Made by a program: the position numbers and the translations under genes
DNA from: Krasilnikovozyma curviuscula
Taxonomy: Eukaryota; Basidiomycota; Tremellomycetes; Cystofilobasidiales; Mrakiaceae
DNA: 64,000 bases
Direction: 5' to 3'
NCBI GenBank assembly: GCA_014825775.1
Contig: MVAQ01000074.1
Location: 1-64,000 of the forward strand
The notes under the pieces: generated by a model
Seen by the model: only the letters and a program-made list of their open reading frames with translations
Database searches by the model: none
Told to the model about the DNA's origin: nothing
Shown: one piece after another, positions 45,544 through 55,907 of the stretch
Layout: each line of letters begins with the position of its first letter
Position numbering within the stretch: the first letter of the stretch is position 1

Positions 45544-47467
45544 TCAAAAACCCCTCCCTTCTGCAGTCATGTCCAACAAGCGGAAGAACCCACACCCAAC
45601 GCCATCGGTAGAAGCACCACCATTACACTGCCAAAAGTAAATCATAGTCTCGAGATCACCACCGCCTTCAGAAGAGTTTGTTGTTGAGGCGCCAACCCTG
45701 GTCGCGTTTCGAGTGGGCGACGTGGTAAATGGTGATGAAGGTGCCGCTGCTCGCTGGGCAGCTACTTTACCCTTTTGATCAGCACGAAGGAGGCTGAGAA
45801 AATACAAGACTGTGAGTATCATGTGAGAGCTGGACGTAGAGCTAAACAAGATCACTCACCACGGGATATCACATTTGCACATAGGAGTTCCGAGTCGGGG
45901 TTTACCCACGCTGTTGATTCCAGGCAGAGGTGAAAAATCAGGCCGATGAAATCTACGTTCATTGTGATGCAGAACGAGCAACTGATTAGACAAAGAGATG
46001 GATCATGGAGCGAACAAGACTCACCTGAATGTAATATTGATACGGCAGTTGAAGCTCTCCCTAAAATCTGGATCAATTGGAAACTCTTTGATATCATATT
46101 TCTAGAAACAAATGCAGTCTTCAGTATAGCGCAACAACGACAATGTTATTGAGCGATAAGATTCTGACAGGTTTGAAAACGTCAATTCCCTTCATAGCGG
46201 GGACACCATGTTTGAAGAGATCGTTCGTTGGCGGATTCATGATTAGCAACGTATTGTGCTGCAATGGGATGTCGTAGTTTCGAATCGGCGTCGACTTGTT
46301 TGCAAGAGTAGGCCGCAGGCGGAAATTCCTGGTCACTCCGAGGGTAAGAGATGCGATGGTTGGGTTGGGACCGAGGTATGTCATTTGATCGGAGTGTTGC
46401 CCAAGACTGGATGCGACGGTTTATAAAAACGAATTGTTAGTGACTGACGAACGTGTTGCTGAATGGCTCGAGATGCAAGCTCACCTCTCGTGGGTGCCAT
46501 TGTACATATTGACAACACATACGTTGGCCCGCCACTTCCCTTTCCATTCATCGACATATCTTTTCCCTCTCCTGTTGGTCTCGATCGATTCATTGACGGC
46601 CTCTTCCACGAGGAACGACGCTTTCTGCAACAATGTCGGAAACGGACGTGGTACACCCGACGGTTTCCCATCATACCCTAATCCATAAAAAAAGGGACAT
46701 ATTGTGTCAGGACGGGGCTACGCAAAGCAAGCGGGAACTAGAAAGTCATGCATACACATCGAATTCGTCTGCGCTAACTCATCCTCGCTCGTATCGTGCG
46801 TCCTTCTTGCATAGAACACTGCTGTATGGGGAGAAGAAACTTCTTTACCCTTCTGCATCCATTTGTTGGCCATGAAGCTCTTTGACTCTTGGACCAGTTC
46901 GTAGAAGAGCGCCGACGCGAAAGAAGTTGAAAGCGGTGAGGGTTGGGCTAGAGTGACAGATGGTAAGTGTTGAGCTAAAGATTCTGCATTTGGTAGATAG
47001 AGCCCAGGAATATTGTTTGAGTTTGTTGCGGGGCGAGGGGTGCTGCTTCCAGCTGGAGGTCTCAACATTTCCAAAGAGAGGAACTTCTTTTGGTTTTCAG
47101 CATCTACATCGATGACTTCGACCTCTTTGGATTTCTTTTTGATAGGTGAGGTTGCAGCTGAAATTGTAGAAGGTCCAGATTTCCCAAGCCAGCTGTCGAG
47201 GTCGAATTGTTTCCTCTTCTTCGTATGGCCATCTGTCTTGCTCTCTGAACCCAGCAAGAGAGTATCTGCTGCACGGGCTACATTTTCACCATTTTTGTCC
47301 AATGCTGAGAGTAAAGCTGCTCTAGTGAACGACTGAGGGAGTACCCTTGAGGCCAACGAGGCGACCAACAAGTTCTTCTGCGACTCTTCCTCGTCGTCAA
47401 CGTCTACCACGACGACAGCCTTCTGTTTGCTTTCTCCTTCTTCATGCTGGAGAGCCACCTCACCCAT
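45544..47467 (-). CDS. AlkB-family 2OG-Fe(II) dioxygenase with C-terminal GRF zinc finger
   Basis: Probable nucleic-acid demethylase of the ALKBH2/3-like group. Exons: 47467-46756, 46677-46485, 46406-46169, 46101-46025, 45952-45860, 45793-45544; 520 residues. Residues ~30-85 (LLVASLASRVLPQSFTRAAL; LDKNGENVARAADTLL) look like a CUE/UBA-type helical domain, followed by a nuclear-type basic stretch (PIKKKSKEVEV). The dioxygenase core has His306-Ser-Asp308 (GQHSDQMTYLGPNPTIASLT), distal His368 (NDLFKHGVP) and Arg400/Arg406 in RINITFR, then RFHRPDF. A GRF-type finger follows: Cys431-x-Cys433, a later FWQC and GVGCGFFRLLD. All catalytic ligands are present. GRF fingers bind single-stranded nucleic acid in other proteins, so ssDNA/RNA repair is likely, by inference. 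Confidence 0.9.
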
Positions 47468-48137
47468 CCAGCCTGTATACTAAACTTTCAAAGGTATGGG
47501 GTAGTCGAAGTTTAAGAGTGAGTTTCTGCTGTTACTCCGCGGGGCAACTGAGGTTTTCCGACAAGGTACCCTTTTGATCACTATTACTCTGATTTTTTTT
47601 TGTTTCTTCTTCTCGTAGCGCTGGAGAAGTCTTGATATATATGGGCATGGAAGGCGAGAATTGTACCTCTTCATTCGTTTGTCGAACTTTTGCTGGCCAA
47701 AGAACATCTTCAACCACGCCGCTTAGACCCAATCAACTTGCTTCAGAGGTAGGAAGGTTAGCAGTTCAATGGAACATTTGACAGCATCGCTATGCGATCA
47801 ACTGGTTGGGGTTTCGTGCCTGCTGTATCACTGCTCATTGCGCTCAAAATTCGACGCGTCGACGGCGAAACACGAAAGATCTTCTTCAACAGCTTTCGTA
47901 TTCCAATCCGACCACGAATCTGTCCCTAAAATAATGCGAGATATTTGATTCCCTCTATTGATGTGACGTTTGTTTTGTTGTTTCTTCGTATTTCGCAGCC
48001 TAGTGGCGCGTATGATGCCTTCCAAAAGTGATGACGTTTTGGTGACTCCAACTGGGATAAGAAGAGAAATTATGGCAGCGTTTCGTCTCATCCACCAACC
48101 ATCACCTTTCCATCTCAAAATAATCCAGTCTACAAAT
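47468..48137. other. divergent intergenic region
   Basis: 670 bases between the AlkB gene (-) and a small mitochondrial gene (+). No gene is seen; frames on both strands are short and unlike any family. Pyrimidine-rich sequence precedes the ATG at 48138. Confidence 0.45.
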
Positions 48138-48693
48138 ATGTTCTCCCTCAAAGCTTCCTCTTCTCGTTTCATCGCTGTCCGCTCAGTCGCAGCCCAGAGA
48201 TCCATCTCAATCACTCCGTTCGTTTCCCATTTTTGTGCCTTCCGAGATCTGATTCTGACTCCTTTCCCTCAAACATAGAGCTGTACTATCTGGTGGATCT
48301 ACCATGCATGGTAACAACCCAGCCTTTATCGAAAAGCAAAAGCAGAAGACGTTGAAGGGCCAAGCTCACAGCTCACACGAGCATGCGCCCGGTTGGAACG
48401 AACACCTCGCCGTAAGCTTATATACACTACCGCCCAACACATCAAGACACTGATATCCTCTTTTTGATTGTCTTATTCATTAGTCTGAGTCAGAAGCTCA
48501 CGTTAAAGCTGACAAAGGCCCAGCTGGCAAGCCAACCAAAGATCTCCAGTCGAAAACCGTTTCTCACCTCAAAGAACACCATAAAGATGCTGATGGCAGT
48601 GAGACGGATATCAAAATTGATACTGAGACGATGACCGGTAGCGAGGAAAGTGTGAAAGCGGATAGAAATGAGGCTAAACCAGTCAATATTTGA
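48138..48693 (+). CDS. Small mitochondrial protein of unknown function
   Basis: Exons 48138-48217, 48279-48411 and 48484-48693 give 140 residues. The first ~27 residues (MFSLKASSSRFIAVRSVAAQ then RSISITP) form a clear mitochondrial presequence: Ser/Arg/Ala-rich without acidic residues. The mature part is hydrophilic and Lys/Glu/His-rich. It contains HEHAPGWNEHLASESEAHVK, a block I recall from small uncharacterised fungal proteins. There is no membrane helix. Donors at exon 1 (GTTCGT) and exon 2 (GTAAGC) and acceptors are reasonable. Function unknown. Confidence 0.85.
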
Positions 48694-49344
48694 GGGCGTA
48701 TCAGGCGGTCAGGTCTGTCCCTTTGCTATTATTTTCCCTTCTCACCCACTTGCACTCAAGCTTTATCTTTCTCAGAGGGTCGAAAAGTTTTCAGGATGAC
48801 GATCCAAAATCACATTGTAAAATAGATCACAACTTCATCTTGTAGCGTGAGCCCGTCTTCAAGACTTCAACATATTTGCATGAACAGAAATTACCTTAGT
48901 CTAGTCTGTACCATAAAGCCACCAAGCTAGCAAGTATCTTGACAAATCAGCAATCATGTCACATCCTCAATTTTTGGTTTTATCTTTTCTTCCGTCACAC
49001 CTTGAGGGCATTCTCACGACTCCCAACCCATCTTTCTTCAATTTCATGTTGGTTCTTACAGTCTTCAAAGTAAATAGGTTCAGCGATGCCTGCAAAAATA
49101 CCTAATAATCGTCGCGAGGATCACCGCATAGACGTGACCCGAAGCCCTCAACATCCCACCCCAGGGTGATGTCGCAGGTTCTTTTGACTTGATTTCAAGG
49201 ATATCTTATAGTAGGATTGTCACGTTGGGAGTGAATAGTCTTGAAAAGTTGACATGGTACATACGTGACATGCTTGAACCCAAATAGCAAGAGATCAACA
49301 ACCTCGATTGAAGCATATATCAAGATTCTGCTTCATCTATATTT
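48694..49344. other. convergent 3' region
   Basis: 650 bases between the 3' ends of the mitochondrial gene and GET2. No open frame of note is seen; likely terminators for both. Confidence 0.45.
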
Positions 49345-50557
49345 TTACCAGTAAATACCATTGTTATCATATCTCTTTCCCTGAATCCACCGGCCCACGC
49401 CAATACCAAAGACAAGCAAGCAGAAATCGTTGGTACCCTGGCTGACGATGCTGATGTACCTGCTGGCTGTGATGAGGTAGCTCTTCCACGTCGGTGGGAG
49501 GAAAGGGAGGAATGGCGATGCAAGGGATAGGAGGGATGATGGTGGTGGTCGTTGGGAGAACAAGAGGAGACGTGTGGATTGGAGAATGAGAGAGAGCGTG
49601 ATGAAGGCGTAAAAGACCGGCTGGGAAGGAGATAATTGTGAGATTCAACTTGATATTAAAAAAAAGGGAAATAACTCACCAGGTCTTTCCCAAATCCTTG
49701 CTCGTTCCACCTGACGAAACCCTTACCTTCGTAGATGCCAATAGGTCTAAGAGTCCGCGCTGCGACTGTCGGCTCCCACCAGAGCAAGGTAAATAGGACC
49801 AGTCCCACCATCGAGAGGAAATGAACCAGAGTGAAGATCTTATCCATGGTGGATTTTCTCGTAGAGTACGACTGTTGTGGTGAAACGAACGGATTAGACC
49901 CATCACCTCCTGCACCGCCAAAGGGCGGCATACCAGCTCCTCCGGCACCACCCTGCATCTGTTCCATCATCTGCTTGAACATGTCATTCCCGCCTTCTGC
50001 TCCCATACCAGACTGGCCCATCGACTCAAACATCGACCTCATGAAGTCATCCTGAGAAGGCAGGGAAGTATCGTTCAGAGGCGAGGAGGTTGAAGTTGCT
50101 GGAGGTGGGAGTTTAGATAGAGATGATGATACTGATGAAGATGATGGTGTTCTGGCTATCGGAGGCGCTTTGTAGTTGAACATGGCGAACGGGGATCTAG
50201 GTCAGCATGACCAGCAACGGACGGAGCGGGAAGAATCCCAGCAAGCAGACATTCAGCTTCTCCTTCCAGAAGACCGAGCTCCAAAACTCCAGTACAGTTT
50301 CCAGCCATTTTTGAAAGCTATTCTTTAGCTCAACACGACGCTGCAGTTCCAGTACGGAAGAAATCCACTCAGGAAAGAAATGTCTACTCACTGGTATCGA
50401 ACAGGATTTTTCCCTCTTCACCTCTGGCTGTACTCGCCAGCTTAGCAAGACCGTCACCACCTCGAGCTTGAATTCTCGCTTTGCGAGCTTCAGCTGCTAA
50501 TCTGGCTTTGGAAGGAGCAGCAACGGCTGGCGCTGGTGCGCTGGCGCCGTCGGACAT
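49345..50557 (-). CDS. GET2: GET complex receptor subunit Get2
   Basis: ER membrane receptor that with Get1 inserts tail-anchored proteins delivered by Get3. Exons 50557-50388, 50196-49680 and 49620-49345 give 320 residues (yeast 285). The cytosolic N-terminus has the basic Get3-binding helix (KARLAAEARKARIQARGGDG), followed by a disordered, Met/Gly-rich linker (MGQSGMGAEGGNDMFKQMME). Three hydrophobic segments follow: KIFTLVHFLSMVGLVLFTLL, FYAFITLSLILQSTRLLLF, and TNDFCLLVFGIGVGRWI near the C-terminus. The first intron (191 bases) is much longer than its neighbours and needs a GTAGAC donor. An alternative uses the GTGAGT four bases earlier with a 22-base extra exon. The overall call rests on the charged N-terminus plus three helices. 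Confidence 0.82.
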
Positions 50558-50800
50558 ATTGACAGAACTGGTTTGTCCTTGTAGATCCAAAGTATCGTTA
50601 ACCGAGACTGAGTAAACAAGGAAGATTTCCAAACTACAGATTTGCTGTGAATTTATTTAGCCTTTCTGGTGGTTCGAGGCAGGTCAACCTATGCGTCTCG
50701 CCGCCCGACACACGAGCCACAACCTCTTCCCAAAATCCAGCAGCCTGGCCCAACTGAACAGCTTTTCCTTATCCCATTGGATAGTGTCGCTAATGCTTTG

Positions 50801-53800
50801 ATGTCTTTATTGACTGATGAAAGGCGTTCAGTTGCTTCACCAGAGGAACCAACTCATGCTGTTCCAGATACTACTTTCGTGGTGAAGGTGGGTGGTGCTG
50901 CCTTCTCGTTCATTGTTCCCTAGCTCAAATTTAAGTTGAACTCAAAATCTCCTTGATTTGGTACCTTCAGACTCGTCTTCGACATCTTGCAGCTGTCCAA
51001 ATCCACAATTTGACCCTCACGCCCCATCGAGATGAGTTCCTCTCAAGAAATCAGGATGGACTAGTTAACAGTCCCGACTTGAAGGAACGAGGGACCGTAG
51101 ATGACCTTGAGCTGGCATCTAGCTCTACTACTAGTGCTGACGGGGTGTTGAAGTGGCCAGGCGGGAATAGGAGGAGGAGATTGAGCTCTGCGTCTGTACG
51201 GGTAAGTCTCAAGCCTTTGGCTGGGATCCTTATATTCTCCCAAGAAGTTTAACGGAGAAGATTCCCCTTTACTTTTAGTCACAACTATCAACCAAAGCTA
51301 CAGATTCACCGCCGTCTCCTACTATTCCACTGCTCAGCCCGACTTTGGACCGACCTTCACCCTTCGTACGACCATCGGCTGCCCGCTCCAGGTCTCTACA
51401 TCCTCCTTCGGCCCTGAATAAAGCCTCTAATGGCTCCACTGTCCCCGGAGGTAGCAGGTCTCGAGCTTCTTCCAGATCGTCAGTTACAAGCAATGGATCA
51501 GACGTTACACTGAAACTCCCACCCGTTGGGAGAGAACTGCTCGGGATTGACACCATAGCAGAGTTCATGGAGCTTTCTAAGGGTGGAAGTCCGACTAGCT
51601 CGAGTGCTATTGGCTTCATACTGGATCAGGCCAACGACAACAGCAGCATCTTGGAGGTGGAAGAGGGAAAGGGCAAGGGCAAGGAAATTGACTGGTTCGG
51701 TGGACTGGCAGCGAAGGAACTAAAATGGGATGAGTTCTTTCAGCAGAAACTCATCAAGAGTTTCATCACCATCAGGATGAAGGACGACAAATGGAGCGAA
51801 CTGTACCGTCAACCGTTCGACGGCGCAACAACTTCACATTCTCCCTCCTCTTCTTCGACTATCAGCAGAGTTTCCCCGGCTCTATCAACATCTTCTTCCA
51901 CTAGAGTGTCGACTCCTAATGGACACCCTCCCAACACTCCACCAACGTCCACTCATGGTACACCATTTTCGTCTAAAACCACGCGTACTCGACAACCACC
52001 AAGGTCGGCTTTTGAGGTAACATCACCTTCTAGTCTAGATTTACCGGTGCCTTTGGCACCTGGAATGTCTAGATCGTCATCTCACTCTACCTCAACGACG
52101 TCGCCGTCTCCTAAAATGTCTCGCATTTCAGCAACCTCAAGCTCAACTCTGAGTCGGTCGGCAAGTTTCTCATCGCCTTCAGATAATACCACAACAAAGC
52201 TCAACAGATCCCCTCATCGTCCGCGATCTATCTCATCATCGCAATCCAACAAGCACTTATCCCCACTCAACCACGCGAAAGCCAATATCAAGTCAAAGCC
52301 CACACCAGCTCCGTTAGACCCGAACAACATCAATACGCCATTCTACATCTCACAGATATGCGCGCCAAGCTCAAATCCGCACTATGGCGCAATAACTCCT
52401 TCTGGAAAAGCGACGTCTTTCAACATTGACCAAGTCAGTGGTGGGAGTGATGATTATGCGCAATGGGCGTGGGAAAATAAAGTAGGCAGTGAAGAAGATT
52501 TTATTCTTGACGTGTGGGTGCTCGTTGATACGACGAGTCAGAAGCTGCCAGAAACAGAGCCGACGCCTTCTCAATCACCTCAACAGCCGGATCACGCCAA
52601 CCCATTCAGATGGCAACGACTAAGACAAATTGAGGTTGATATGAAAAACCTCAAAATCTGGGATGGGAAAGTGAGTGATCTCTTGTTATTTTGCGTCGAG
52701 TCCTCTAACACCTTTCACTGGTTCTTGCAGTCTACCCTTCCGCCTAACACGCCTCTATTCGAATTTGCACATCCTCAAAATTCCAGAGACCTTATGTATC
52801 TCCCCCCAATAACAAGACCTTCCCTCCAACGATCAAGATCGTACTCCGGGAATCGTTCCGACTCCAACATAGAAACGGTCTCCACAATCCCAACGATGGT
52901 GTCCAACACCAGAGACCGCCTTATCCAATCAACATCTTCTGACATATCGACTTCAGGTCGAGCTACTGCTGCTTCTCGACGGGTAGCATCACTAGCCCTA
53001 AATCATATGTCAGCGTTGCAAGGGGCCATGGAGCGTTCTCTTCGCGAGACGAGGATGCAGAAGGGCATGAGCTTGGGCCAATTTATTGAACTTTCCAAAC
53101 TGGAGGAAGATTTGATTAAAGCCAGAGAGGAAGTTGAGGAATTAAAGGAAGGGTTGAGAGGCGACTGGGTGGAAATTGATGTCGACGGCGGTGATTCCCT
53201 GGTACGTTCTCTTAACACCTCGTAAGCTGCTATTTGCTAACGAGCGAAGAGACTGAATCATTACTACATCTTTTTCTTTAGCGGAGAGATCTTAGCCAGC
53301 GACAGGAAAAGATCAAATGGCTAGAAGGCCAAGCGGCAGCAATCAAAGATCGGAGATGTCTCGGTAAGTTTGGTCATCGTCATTTCACTTCGTCTCTAGT
53401 CATTGGTCTCACGGTTCCTTTCCGATTCAGCGCTGGAACGAATTTCTCACCGGAAGGCTTTGCTGGCGAAGCGGAGAAATCACCTTCAGCTAGTTATAAA
53501 AAGTGCCGTTGATGAAGAAACTCGACTGTCAGATATTCGACTGCAGACAGAACAACAACGGTGAGTATGTGGACTCCGATCGATCTTTGATACACACTTC
53601 TCACATTGTTTCTTTCTCTTCATAGCTTTGAGTGTCAAGAATTACAACCTCATTATAAAGACGTCCGAGCGCGTCTATCGACTGATCTAGAATCCATCTT
53701 CCCTATCACTCCGCTTGACGGTCCATCGCTCCTCTTCTCTATCGTCAACGTCCCACTTCCTATACCAACGTCTTCCAAAAGCCCAGCACCACCTCTCCAC

Positions 53801-54921
53801 CTTCCCGCATCTGCGCTACCCCATGGTATCAAACTGGACGAAGAGACTATCGCCGCCGCACTTGGTTATACGGCCATGGTGGTCAAACAAGTCAGTGGAT
53901 GGTTGGATTGTGTTCTTCCCTACCCAATTACCTGTATCCAGAGCAGGAGCGTCATCAAAGATCCCATCTCAATGATCCAGGGTCCTCGAGTGTAAGTGAT
54001 CTTAGATTCGCATCGCCTTTATCAAAATGACTGATTTCACCGTCACCCTCAGATTTCCGCTGTATACTAAAGGAATGGAGAAATACAGGTTTGAGTATGC
54101 GGTGTTTTTACTTAACAAAAACATCGAAATGGTACGTTTCGAGGCACTGGTTGCGTTGCTTTGAGACGACTCTCACCCACTCTGGTGTTTCCTCTGAACA
54201 GCTTATGATTGATCAGAACATTCGAATCATGGACTTTCGGCAGACTCTTCCAAACATAAAAAATCTGCTCCTTACCCTCTCAAGTTCCTCTGGATCCACG
54301 TCTAAAACTCCAGCAGCTTTCCTCTTCAAATCTCCAGCCGCACTGGTGTCCATGAGCTCATTGAGCTCATCAATTGCAGCGGTGGACGATTCTGTCGATT
54401 TATCCGATTCAGGAAGTGTAGTGTCAAATGATGATAGAATGGAAGAGTCCGAGACTGTCGATCGACTGGAGGACGATGGTGGTGGCATAACTCCGCGCGC
54501 TGAGAATAGTGATGCTTTGGCTGCTGCTGGCGAAGAAGTCTCGACACCATCTCCACGACCTCAAGTGAAGAGATCATTCTGGGGCTCTACTATTGGGTCT
54601 TTTACTTCGTCTGGGGACACTGCGAAGGAGAAGAAAGGCGTCCTTTCAACTGGCGCAACAATTACCGCAACATCATCATCACAATTGTCACTACCAGACG
54701 ACAAGCCGCTCTCATCACCTACGCTCACGGTCCCTCCGTTACATCATGGTAGCGGTAGTCGAAGTCGAGTTGCTCGAGCCTTAGTCGGAAGTGGTGAAAG
54801 GACGGCGTCAAGAGAGACCGTAGACGGTCGGAAGAAACGAAATCGCAGCGGAACAGTCACTGCTCCAGCTCAAAAAGTACATCACCAGCAGGATCATCCA
54901 CCCAGTGATGTCGTAGTTTAA
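50801..54921 (+). CDS. VPS38: Vps38/UVRAG-like subunit of PI3-kinase complex II
   Basis: Subunit of the Vps34 complex II that makes PI3P on endosomes and vacuoles. Exons: 50801-50887, 50971-51201, 51279-52670, 52731-53201, 53282-53363, 53431-53560, 53626-53991, 54053-54131, 54202-54921; 1185 residues, far longer than yeast Vps38 (439) because of Ser/Pro-rich inserts. The N-terminal block LRHLAAVQIHNLTLTP and the C2-like strands (WAWENKVGSEEDFILDVWVL; FRWQRLRQIEVDMKNLKIWD) match UVRAG. A coiled coil (LEEDLIKAREEVEELKEGLR; ALERISHRKALLAKRRNHLQ) leads to the Atg14/UVRAG C-terminal domain: YAVFLLNKNIEML, then DFRQTLPNIKNLL. The tail is disordered. No ATG precedes 50801 in frame, although the frame is open back to 50651. 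Confidence 0.9.
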
Positions 54922-55070
54922 TACTGTTATCATCAATTTAGATGGCCTGACGACGGTTCCTGTTTGCAAGACGACTCTACAAGAAGCTTTTCCTCTACGT
55001 TCCTCTATGTTCCTCTATTCTCGCCCAAGTCGTACAAAACAACATGCACACTTCATTCATCGATCTGATA

Positions 55071-55697
55071 TTATAGTTTCAGCTCTACTACCTCATCCTC
55101 CTTGACAGTTTCTGGCGCTATTGTTTCAGGGAGCTGAGCTGGTGGGAAGACTGCCTTCTCACCTGCTAACCTGAGCAGCAGCGAGGTTATCCTAGGCTGA
55201 GGGAATCCTTCACTATATATCGTCGTCGATGGATGCTCATCTAAATGACCAGGAAGAGTTACTGAGTTAGAAGAAAGGCTACTAAGAAACTGTGAAACGA
55301 AATTGAACGGACCTCCGAACTGAATTTCCACTTCTGCTGGAGTCTCTGAGGATTGCTTTATATCAAATTTCAGTAATGGATTGTGGTATGCAACCTGTCG
55401 AAGGTTTTGAGTTGCGAATTCTCTACCATAGGCAATTGAGAATGAGCAGTGGGAAAAATCTGGTCAGTCATCCGTTCAAGAAGCTAGAGCCTAATATATA
55501 TCTGAGAAACGGATTAAGAGCTATACTGACTTTGTCCCTATATGACTGGGCTGGGTCTTGTTGTACCTGACAGCAATACCAGTGACTTTCGACGACAGAG
55601 GCGCACACGCTGGTCCTCCTCTCGTCAGGTAGGAAATGACCTGTGAAACGGCCATTTTGGCTTCGACTTTTGATGCTCGTACCGCCGCTTGTGACAT
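55071..55697 (-). CDS. Mitochondrial ribosomal protein, L51/S25/CI-B8 domain (Mrp49/mS25-like)
   Basis: Small thioredoxin-like mitoribosomal protein. Exons 55697-55531 and 55422-55071 give 172 residues. The N-terminus MSQAAVRASKVEAKMAVSQV is basic and helical. The conserved core reads CAPLSSKVTGIAVRYNKTQP, then EFATQNLRQVAYHNPLLKFD and ETPAEVEIQFGG, the order expected for this fold. The long C-terminus ends in an acidic patch (ETVKEDEVVELKL). The intron (108 bases) uses a GTCAGT donor and a GGTAG acceptor, the only pairing that keeps frame across the core. Mrp49 (mL61) or mS25 is the closest family. MDV1 ends 210 bases upstream. Confidence 0.75.
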
Positions 55698-55907
55698 TAT
55701 AAAGAACTCTCAGTTTATGAAAGGCTCTGCTGTGGTTTCTAGGTTTTGAGAAATTGGTGGTTCGACAACACCTCAGTGTTCCTCGCACCGGACTGCTTAG
55801 GTGACTTGCCACTTGTCGTAGGATCGACCGGGTCTACGGGTTGCAATGTTTTCTACCATGCCACAGTGGTTAAAAAAAGCTAGAGGAAAAACGAGGATGG
55901 GTCACCT

